From: Acholeplasmataceae bacterium UBA6190
GTDB lineage: Bacteria; Bacillota_I; Bacilli_A; Acholeplasmatales; Acholeplasmataceae
Direction: 5' to 3'
Length of the DNA: 6,829 nucleotides
Assembly (NCBI GenBank): GCA_002422045.1
Contig: DITG01000111.1
Span: 1-6,829, forward strand
The notes beneath the pieces are model-generated. The model saw only the letters and a list, made by a program, of their open reading frames with translations, was not told the DNA's origin and made no database searches. The position numbers and the translations under genes were made by a program. Each line of letters begins with the position of its first letter. Position 1 is the stretch's first letter. Positions 1 through 4,703 of this stretch are shown here, one piece after another.

Positions 1-1
1 C

Positions 2-487
2 AGACTGTTATGCAGTCTTGGCGTATCCCGTGTAACGCTATCTCCGAAACTCTCTAGAGAACGCATCAAATCACTTTTCCAAAGTTACCAAGATGCCTAT
101 CATGAAATTCCAGGACTTGAATTAGTCATTTATGGTCATGTTGATGTCATGATCTCAAAGTATTGTCCGATTGCAAAAACATACAAAACCAAACAAAATT
201 GCCATCTGTGTGAATTGCATCAGTATCATCTGATGGACCGGATGGGATTACAGTTTCCACTCATCAATGATGGACATTGCAATTTAAGAATTCTCAATCA
301 TAAGGCATTGAATTTACTGGAATATGCGAAAGAAATGATTACTCTAGGCATATCTGTCAGACTTCATTTCACGACAGAAACACCTGAACAGATGCATGAT
401 ATCATCCTTTCATGTCAATCAGCTGTTATGCGCATCCCCAATCCAATCTCACAAAAAACCTATACATATGGTCGTTTTCTCAAATAG
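2..487 (+). CDS. U32 family peptidase-like protein, C-terminal part (5' end outside window)
   Basis: The frame is open from the first bases to a TAG at 485-487, giving 161 visible residues. The start lies upstream of the window. Seen: a 'GVSRVTLSPKLS' segment, then 'YGHVDVMISKYCPI', 'DRMGLQFPL', and a final 'TYGRFLK' that resembles the usual C-terminal 'TTGHF.RGV' of U32 proteins. Four cysteines (visible residues 55, 67, 70, 93; pattern C-x11-C-x2-C-x22-C) match the set that binds a [4Fe-4S] cluster in characterised U32 proteins such as UbiU/UbiV. The family includes tRNA and rRNA hydroxylation factors (TrhP, RlhA) as well as proteins annotated as collagenase-like peptidases, so 'peptidase' should not be taken literally. 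The end of the protein coincides with the family's C-terminal motif, so this terminus is probably natural. Which U32 subgroup it belongs to, including the long DUF3656-containing form, cannot be told without the N-terminal part. The downstream glycosyltransferase is translationally coupled to it. Confidence 0.85.
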   Translation, partial: RLLCSLGVSRVTLSPKLSRERIKSLFQSYQDAYHEIPGLELVIYGHVDVMISKYCPIAKTYKTKQNCHLCELHQYHLMDRMGLQFPLINDGHCNLRILNHKALNLLEYAKEMITLGISVRLHFTTETPEQMHDIILSCQSAVMRIPNPISQKTYTYGRFLK

Positions 488-491
488 GAGG
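485..491 (+). promoter_or_regulatory. Ribosome binding site overlapping the U32 stop codon
   Basis: TAGGAGG contains both the TAG stop of the U32 gene and a near-perfect Shine-Dalgarno sequence. AGGAGG ends 7 nt before the ATG at 499 and 4 nt before the ATG at 496. The spacing favours 499 as the glycosyltransferase start. The overlap suggests that translation of the two genes is coupled. Confidence 0.8.
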
Positions 492-498
492 TCCAATG

Positions 499-1674
499 AT
501 GGATACATCAGGCAAATTGAATATCGGCATATTTGTTGAAACACATGAGCCAGGTGTAGGTCTTTTTCACGTGATTGATCCGATGGTCAGACATCTCTTG
601 TCTCTAGCCAATGTCTTTGTGTTTACCTCATCACAAAAAGACAGACAAGGCACAGATGATTTACCCTACCCTGTGTTTAGACATCATATCATCAAATTAC
701 CTTTAATCAACATTGAATTACCGCTTCATTTCCTAGATTTCAAATTTCATAAAAACATCAAAGATGCTCAGTTGGACATCATTCATATCCATTCTGCTCA
801 CATCATCGGTCAGATGGGCATTCAATATGCGAAAAGACATCAGATACCGATCATCGGTACACGTCATGGCTTGACGAATCTGAGTGCATGGAATCCAGCG
901 ACTTCGGTCACATATACAGCCAAGGCGATTGAAGAGATTCGTCAGTCATTTCTGATGTGCGATTTGATCTTCACACATCAAAAGACTACCGACACAATCT
1001 TTGAGACCGAAGAAAAGATGAAAAAACCCGTTCTATTGCCACTGGGGACTGAAACACCTTTTTTGGCAAAAGATACAGAGGTAGCCGAATTGCGTCAGAA
1101 ACATGCCATCAAATCCGATGAAAAGGTCATGCTTTCTGTCCAGGATGCCCATGTGCCATCAAATCTTCTTTGGATTGCTGATAGTTTGTTCAAATTGAGA
1201 CTAAAAGGTTTTAAGTTCCGCTGGATCATCATCAATCTCAACGCTGAATCGGTAGAATTGAAAGACCGTATTCAAAAAAACGGTTTGAATCCTTATGTCA
1301 TCGTTGTTCACACTGGATATGCATCTGCAGAATATGCCGCCTATCTCAAACTTTCAGATTTAATCTTGCATGCATCGTTGATGGACCCATTCTATACCAT
1401 TCTTGCTGATGCTTCAAGTCAGAAAAAAACAGTCATCACGATTGAAGAAGCTCCCATTTCTAGACACATATCTGATGGCATCAACGGATACTTGTCCAAA
1501 CCAACACCAACTGCGTATGCAGAAAAGATGATCGAGATTCTCAAATATCCGAAAACCATTCAAAAAGTCGGAGACAAGGCATATCAGGATTTTTACAGAA
1601 CCTGGGATGAAATCGATCGATTGATCCATGAAGCGTATCTGAGTGCAATCGAACACAACAAACAGACGATGTAA
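499..1674 (+). CDS. GT4-like glycosyltransferase, diacylglycerol-glucosyltransferase-like, with altered donor site
   Basis: The protein is 391 aa from the ATG at 499; an adjacent in-frame ATG at 496 would add one residue. A longer reading from 412 would overlap the U32 gene and lacks a ribosome site. The layout is GT-B. The N-terminal Rossmann half begins 'LNIGIFVETHEPG' and carries 'LDIIHIHSAH' (H96, H98) and 'GTRHG' (121-124), as in monoglucosyl/galactosyl-diacylglycerol synthases and related GT4 enzymes. The C-terminal half has 'HASLMDPFYTILADASS' and 'ISDGINGYL'. The canonical GT4 E-x7-E is D296-x7-D304 here. The 'GR..KEK' phosphate-binding loop is replaced by 'SVQDAHVPSN' (213-222), without the usual Arg and Lys. 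There is no signal peptide or membrane span; family members sit on the inner membrane face. A sugar-nucleotide-dependent lipid glucosyltransferase is the best guess by resemblance. The donor-site changes leave activity uncertain. It is downstream of and coupled to the U32 gene. Confidence 0.8.
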   Translation: MDTSGKLNIGIFVETHEPGVGLFHVIDPMVRHLLSLANVFVFTSSQKDRQGTDDLPYPVFRHHIIKLPLINIELPLHFLDFKFHKNIKDAQLDIIHIHSAHIIGQMGIQYAKRHQIPIIGTRHGLTNLSAWNPATSVTYTAKAIEEIRQSFLMCDLIFTHQKTTDTIFETEEKMKKPVLLPLGTETPFLAKDTEVAELRQKHAIKSDEKVMLSVQDAHVPSNLLWIADSLFKLRLKGFKFRWIIINLNAESVELKDRIQKNGLNPYVIVVHTGYASAEYAAYLKLSDLILHASLMDPFYTILADASSQKKTVITIEEAPISRHISDGINGYLSKPTPTAYAEKMIEILKYPKTIQKVGDKAYQDFYRTWDEIDRLIHEAYLSAIEHNKQTM

Positions 1675-1687
1675 CGTCTGTTTTTTT
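1661..1687 (+). terminator. Rho-independent terminator after the glycosyltransferase gene
   Basis: AACAGACG (1661-1668) pairs with CGTCTGTT (1675-1682) in an 8-bp stem with the 6-nt loop ATGTAA, followed by an unbroken T run at 1681-1687. The left arm lies in the last codons of the glycosyltransferase and the TAA stop is in the loop, so the coding sequence ends inside the terminator. Confidence 0.85.
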
Positions 1688-1689
1688 AA

Positions 1690-1698
1690 TGATATAAT
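1690..1698 (+). promoter_or_regulatory. Extended -10 promoter for the nucleotidyltransferase gene
   Basis: TGATATAAT is a perfect extended -10 element (TGn plus TATAAT at 1693-1698) three bases after the preceding terminator T run. No good -35 box lies 16-18 bp upstream, where the sequence belongs to the terminator stem, which is consistent with an extended -10 promoter. Transcription would start near 1704-1706, leaving a leader of about 22-24 nt before the TTG start. Confidence 0.65.
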
Positions 1699-1713
1699 GA
1701 GATTGAAATCATC

Positions 1714-1722
1714 AAAGGGGTG
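1714..1722 (+). promoter_or_regulatory. Ribosome binding site that sets the TTG start of the nucleotidyltransferase
   Basis: AAAGGGGTG ends 5 nt before the TTG at 1728, with the GGGG core 7 nt from it. The first ATG in this frame is at 1791, where it would remove the N-terminal 21 residues just ahead of the GSxG motif, and it has no comparable site. The TTG start is therefore preferred. Confidence 0.7.
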
Positions 1723-1727
1723 TTAAC

Positions 1728-2519
1728 TTGAATCAAGCATTACTGGCAAGACTTGATCAGATTGGACAATCGATCAGTCAACAAGAAGGTATGATTGCAC
1801 TGGTTGGATTGGGTTCTGTGGGTGTCGAACTTGATCGGCTCGATGAACAGTCAGATCTCGATTTTTTTGTCATCACAGCCATTGGATTCAAAAAACGGTA
1901 TATTGAAGACCTCTCATGGCTTGATCGCGTCAAGCCAGTTTCCTACCGGTTCAAGAATTCCGATGATGGCTACAAATTCATGTTTGAAGATGGTATTTAT
2001 GGGGAATTCGCTGTGTTTGATGAAAAGGAAGTTCCAAATGTGACACAATCAGAAGGTAGAATCATTTGGATGAAGAAAGACACAGTCATTGAACATCTGA
2101 CCGATTCGAAAGGACATCAACCGGTCATCTATGAAAAGAATGTACACTTCCGGATCGAAGAGGCACTCACCAATCTTTATGTCGGTTGCTCGAGAGCCAT
2201 CAGAGGAGAAAGATTATCTGGATATCGTTTCGTCGAATCATATGCATTGGGCAATCTGTTGTCGGTCATTTGCCATTTTGAAAACAAAGTAGAGGGGTAT
2301 CATGATGCCTTTTCGATCGAAAGACGATTCGAAGAACATTTTCCAACATTTCATTCTCTGCCATCAATGGTGCAAGGCTATTGGAACATCTCGAAATCTG
2401 CTCAAGCAATCTTGGACTATATCGCTTTAAGATATGAGATCAATCCATTCTTTCATGGGCAGATTCAAATCAAGATCAATCAATTATCAAAACTTGAATC
2501 ATGCTATAATGAGAAGTAA
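1728..2519 (+). CDS. Nucleotidyltransferase-fold protein, Lnu(B)/Lnu(F)-like
   Basis: The protein is 263 aa with a TTG start chosen from the AAAGGGG site 7 nt upstream. Residues 25-49 hold the nucleotidyltransferase signature: G29-S30-x-G32, then D43-x-D45 in 'SDLDFFVI', the pair that binds the catalytic metal ions. E93 in 'YGEFAVFDEKEV' is the likely third acidic residue. The C-terminal half is helical, with 'EALTNLYVGCSRAIRGERL' at about 144-162. The length and the 'GEF.VFDEKE ... NL..G..R..RGE' layout resemble lincosamide nucleotidyltransferases Lnu(B)/Lnu(F) and their many uncharacterised relatives. Members transfer AMP or another NMP to a hydroxyl of a small molecule. All three metal-site acids are present, so it is probably active. 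The substrate cannot be read from the sequence and resistance should not be assumed. It may be co-transcribed with the PLC-like gene 13 nt downstream. Confidence 0.75.
   Translation: MNQALLARLDQIGQSISQQEGMIALVGLGSVGVELDRLDEQSDLDFFVITAIGFKKRYIEDLSWLDRVKPVSYRFKNSDDGYKFMFEDGIYGEFAVFDEKEVPNVTQSEGRIIWMKKDTVIEHLTDSKGHQPVIYEKNVHFRIEEALTNLYVGCSRAIRGERLSGYRFVESYALGNLLSVICHFENKVEGYHDAFSIERRFEEHFPTFHSLPSMVQGYWNISKSAQAILDYIALRYEINPFFHGQIQIKINQLSKLESCYNEK
2502..2510 (+). promoter_or_regulatory. Extended -10 promoter inside the end of the nucleotidyltransferase gene
   Basis: TGCTATAAT is a perfect extended -10 element, 7-15 bases before the end of the nucleotidyltransferase reading frame. The ten bases TATAATGAGA are identical to those of the promoter at 1693-1702. 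No clear -35 lies at the right distance. Transcription would start near 2516-2518, immediately before the ribosome site (AAAGGA, 2518-2523) of the PLC-like gene, giving a very short leader. The element also encodes residues of the upstream protein, so chance occurrence is possible. Confidence 0.5.
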
Positions 2520-2532
2520 AGGATGTGAAGAT

Positions 2533-3630
2533 ATGATTATCAAAGGGTTAAAAATCATCATGTTGTCGTTATTATCCATCGTCTTATTGTTTATTCTGAT
2601 TGTGATCAGGCTTTATGCAATCAAGATTCATGACATCAGACTTCAAGAACGTCATCTGAACGAGATTCGTCTCATGTATCAAAATGATGCCTATCAGGCG
2701 ATTGAAGATCACGATTTTCTGGATTTTGAACTCACTTCAGACATCAGACTCAATGAGATTCAAATGCTTGCATCGCATAACTCCTACAAGAAAAAGGGAG
2801 TTCCACTTGGGAAACTATTTGTGGGATTGGGCGATTCGTTCGAAGAAGCCGATGCGCTCAAGTATGGATATCAAGATTTAACCAAACAGTTCAGTCTAGG
2901 TGTACGCAGCATGGAATTCGATCTCAGACTGAGAAAGACATCATTTATGCTGACGCATGTTCCTTTGGTGGACAATTCAAGTGTCGCTCCTGACTTTAGC
3001 AAAGCATTAGATGAGATGAGACTCTACTCTGTTCATAATCCGAATCATCTGCCCATCATCATCTTGATGGAGATCAAAGATGATTGGATGATTCTCGATC
3101 ACGCACTTCAGGTGATGGATACAACGGATTTGGAAAATTTAGATGAACTCATCAGAATCAAACTCGGCAATACGTTATTTACACCCGCTCAGATGATGAA
3201 TGAGGGCGTGGGGTTGAAAGCATCCATTGATCTAAACGGGTGGCCGACCGTTGAAAGTTTGCTCGGTAAGATTATTTTCGTTCTCCATCCAGGCAGTTTC
3301 ACTGATCGTTATGCATCACTGGATGCAACCAATCGTTCGCAAGCCATGTTCATCGGATTGAATCATACATCACTTGACCGCGCATACGCATCATTTGTCG
3401 TTCATAACGAACCTGAAGTCGATGTGATTCAAGCCATGGTTCAAGACGGACTCATCGTCAGAACCCGATTGGATGACCGTCTGGTATTTGATGCAGACAG
3501 ATATCAGCGTGGGATTGCAAGTGGTGCACAGATCTTAACCACAGATTTGATCATCGGTCGCAGTGATATCCGATCTTCTGATATCATTTATCTTGATAAC
3601 AAAAAAATGATTATTCTCAGAAACACCTGA
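2533..3630 (+). CDS. Membrane-anchored Ca2+-dependent PI-PLC-like phosphodiesterase
   Basis: The protein is 365 aa. The ATG at 2533 has AAAGGA 9 nt upstream; a reading from 2434 would lie within the previous gene and lacks such a site. Residues about 8-28 form one hydrophobic segment after Lys4 and Lys7, with no lipobox. It is a likely signal anchor that places the rest outside the cell. The remainder resembles the Ca2+-dependent PI-specific phospholipase C family: 'LASHNSY' (H82, N83), 'GVRSMEFDLRL' (E128, D130), 'THVPLVD' (H142), 'HLPIIILMEIKDD' (E180, K182), and a C-terminal 'GAQILTTDLI'. H82 and H142 correspond to the two catalytic histidines. N83, E128, D130 and E180 correspond to the calcium ligands known from eukaryotic PLC enzymes. 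The expected reaction is cleavage of a phosphodiester in a phospholipid or similar headgroup; the substrate is unknown. It ends with TGA and lies 27 nt before yerC, so the two are probably co-transcribed. Confidence 0.8.
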   Translation: MIIKGLKIIMLSLLSIVLLFILIVIRLYAIKIHDIRLQERHLNEIRLMYQNDAYQAIEDHDFLDFELTSDIRLNEIQMLASHNSYKKKGVPLGKLFVGLGDSFEEADALKYGYQDLTKQFSLGVRSMEFDLRLRKTSFMLTHVPLVDNSSVAPDFSKALDEMRLYSVHNPNHLPIIILMEIKDDWMILDHALQVMDTTDLENLDELIRIKLGNTLFTPAQMMNEGVGLKASIDLNGWPTVESLLGKIIFVLHPGSFTDRYASLDATNRSQAMFIGLNHTSLDRAYASFVVHNEPEVDVIQAMVQDGLIVRTRLDDRLVFDADRYQRGIASGAQILTTDLIIGRSDIRSSDIIYLDNKKMIILRNT

Positions 3631-3644
3631 GAAGATCCATCCAT

Positions 3645-3650
3645 AAGGAG
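3645..3650 (+). promoter_or_regulatory. Ribosome binding site of yerC
   Basis: AAGGAG lies 7 nt before the ATG at 3658. It matters because yerC is in the same frame as the PLC-like gene with no second stop between them. The site supports independent initiation and the reading of TGA at 3628-3630 as a stop. Confidence 0.85.
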
Positions 3651-3657
3651 ACTCATC

Positions 3658-3966
3658 ATGACTTATCAGTCCAAATTCGCTTCAAAAGACATCGATGGAT
3701 TGTTCGATGTCATCCTCAGATTAAAAACAAGAGAAGAATGTTACCGTTTCTTCGAAGATCTTTGCACTGTCAAGGAAGTTCAAGACATGGCACAGCGATT
3801 AAGAGTAGCGATGATGCTTGATCAAAAAATATCCTATCAGGTGATTTCCGCAGAGACACATGCGTCCACAGCAACCATTTCCAGAGTCAATAAAGCGTTG
3901 ATCTATGGTGCTGATGGCTACAAACTGATCATGCAAAAACTGAACGCAGAGGTCCATCATCCTTAA
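3658..3966 (+). CDS. yerC: YerC/YecD family TrpR-related DNA-binding protein
   Basis: The protein is 102 aa, the usual size for the family. It closely matches the remembered Bacillus subtilis YerC pattern: 'LKTREECYRFFEDLCTVKEVQDMAQRL' (22-48) corresponds to 'LK..EECYRFF.DLCT..E.Q..AQRL'. 'AETHASTATISRVNKAL' (65-81) is the helix-turn-helix with the conserved 'ASTATISRV'. The fold is related to the tryptophan repressor TrpR, an all-helical dimer that binds operator DNA. The ligand and targets of YerC are not established, and its resemblance to TrpR does not prove tryptophan binding. It follows the PLC-like gene by 27 nt and has no separate promoter that I could see, so it is probably in the same operon. 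It could regulate that operon, but no operator was identified. Confidence 0.92.
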   Translation: MTYQSKFASKDIDGLFDVILRLKTREECYRFFEDLCTVKEVQDMAQRLRVAMMLDQKISYQVISAETHASTATISRVNKALIYGADGYKLIMQKLNAEVHHP

Positions 3967-3997
3967 CAGTATCTATGTGATGGAAACCCTCTATTTT
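3948..3997 (+). terminator. Bulged hairpin, candidate terminator after yerC
   Basis: AGAGG (3948-3952) pairs with CCTCT (3988-3992), and TCCATCA (3953-3959) with TGATGGA (3978-3984). Bases 3985-3987 form a 3-nt bulge and the loop is 18 nt. The TAA stop of yerC (3964-3966) sits in the loop. Only ATTTT follows, so termination may be weak. The total of 12 base pairs in register makes the hairpin unlikely to be chance. Confidence 0.55.
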
Positions 3998-4010
3998 GCA
4001 TCTCTTTGAC

Positions 4011-4038
4011 TTGCTATTCATCTGCTTTCGTGTATAAT
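4011..4038 (+). promoter_or_regulatory. Promoter of pgpA
   Basis: TTGCTA (4011-4016) and TATAAT (4033-4038) are separated by 16 bp, and transcription would start near 4045. The 113-bp gap between yerC and pgpA holds the hairpin above, this promoter, and the pgpA ribosome site (GAGAGGAG, 4064-4071). Nothing else was seen in it. Confidence 0.7.
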
Positions 4039-4079
4039 AGAAATTACCCATTTTAGACACGATGAGAGGAGTTTTGTAA

Positions 4080-4598
4080 ATGAGTGTAGAATATAAGGAA
4101 CCGAACCGGTTCAATGACTTAGAAAAATATGAAATTGTTGTCAAACGATTGGCAGATCGTGGCGTAAAACTTGAGGATATGGCCCAGATCACACTGGATC
4201 TTCAAATCAAGTATTTGCCAACGTTAACCTTTGACTTATGTCTCGAACACGTCAAACGTGTCGTGATGAAGCGTGAAGTTCAAAATGCCGTATTGACTGG
4301 CCTCGAACTTGACATGTTAGCAGAAAGAGGTTTGATTTCAGAGCCACTGTCCAGTATGTTGATCAACGATTACGGACTGTATGGAATTGATGAGATTTTA
4401 GCGCTAGCCATTGTGAATGTCTATGGATCCATTGGTTTTACCAATTTCGGATATGTTGATAAAACCAAACCTGGCATCATCGGTAAATTGGATGCAGAAG
4501 GCAAGGGCAAAAAGGTATGCAATACGTTTTTAGATGACATCGTCGGAGCGATTGCAGCTGCAGCTGCAAGTTCTGTCGCACATCGATTCGCAACCTAG
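4080..4598 (+). CDS. pgpA: Phosphatidylglycerophosphatase A, LtrC/YutG-type
   Basis: The protein is 172 aa; the ATG has GAGAGGAG 8 nt upstream. The core matches the PgpA family: 'YGIDEILALAIVNVYGSIGFTNFGYVDKTKPGI' (about 101-133, given here in outline) with D104-E105 and D127-K128, followed by 'NTFLDDIVGAI' with D152-D153. These acidic residues correspond to the conserved metal-binding positions of the family. PgpA dephosphorylates phosphatidylglycerophosphate to phosphatidylglycerol, the last step of PG synthesis. Escherichia coli PgpA is an integral membrane protein. This one has no convincing membrane spans and an N-terminal helical region of about 90 residues, as in Listeria LtrC and Bacillus YutG. 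It stands alone between its own promoter and terminator. The family call is firm. The PG-phosphate substrate is inferred from homology. Confidence 0.9.
   Translation: MSVEYKEPNRFNDLEKYEIVVKRLADRGVKLEDMAQITLDLQIKYLPTLTFDLCLEHVKRVVMKREVQNAVLTGLELDMLAERGLISEPLSSMLINDYGLYGIDEILALAIVNVYGSIGFTNFGYVDKTKPGIIGKLDAEGKGKKVCNTFLDDIVGAIAAAAASSVAHRFAT
4552..4569. repeat. 18-bp perfect palindrome within pgpA
   Basis: TTGCAGCTGCAGCTGCAA reads the same on both strands. It encodes the Ala run of the conserved 'GAIAAAAAS' segment by alternating GCA and GCT codons, so it is most simply a by-product of codon choice. Confidence 0.9.
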
Positions 4599-4621
4599 AG
4601 AGGGCATAACCCTCTTTTTTT
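4598..4621 (+). terminator. Rho-independent terminator after pgpA
   Basis: AGAGGG (4599-4604) pairs with CCCTCT (4610-4615) across the 5-nt loop CATAA, followed by a T run at 4615-4621. The stem starts directly after the TAG stop (4596-4598), whose G can extend it by a G-U pair. Confidence 0.88.
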
Positions 4622-4631
4622 ATTGGATTAT

Positions 4632-4651
4632 TCATCTTTTGGTCATCTTTT
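4632..4651 (+). repeat. Two direct repeats at 11-bp period in the hybrid kinase promoter region
   Basis: TCATCTTTT occurs at 4632-4640 and again at 4643-4651, exactly one helical turn (11 bp) apart. The pair ends 4 bp before the -10 box at 4656. OmpR/PhoB-type regulators bind direct repeats of this period, so it is an operator candidate, but one pair of T-rich 9-mers is weak evidence. Confidence 0.4.
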
Positions 4652-4655
4652 AAGT

Positions 4656-4661
4656 TATAAT
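4656..4661 (+). promoter_or_regulatory. -10 box of the hybrid kinase promoter
   Basis: TATAAT lies 43 bp before the chosen kinase start. No good -35 hexamer is at 16-18 bp; that position is covered by the direct repeats. The promoter may therefore be weak or activator-dependent. Confidence 0.5.
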
Positions 4662-4703
4662 GGATGAGAATAGACACACATATGAATGATGAAAGAGATT
4701 CCT

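Noticed and set aside
412..498. Upstream extension of the glycosyltransferase reading frame to an ATG at 412
   Set aside because: It overlaps 76 bases of the U32 gene, has no ribosome site, and its residues do not look like a GT-B N-terminus, which begins cleanly after 499.
2434..2532. Upstream extension of the PLC-like frame to an ATG at 2434
   Set aside because: It lies inside the nucleotidyltransferase gene without a ribosome site. The hydrophobic anchor follows naturally from the ATG at 2533, which has AAAGGA at 9 nt.
4006..4011. TTGACT as the -35 box of the pgpA promoter
   Set aside because: It is 21 bp from the TATAAT, too far. TTGCTA at 4011-4016 has a 16-bp spacer.
4552..4569. The 18-bp palindrome as an operator or recombination site
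   Set aside because: It is fully explained by GCA/GCT codons of a conserved alanine run in PgpA.
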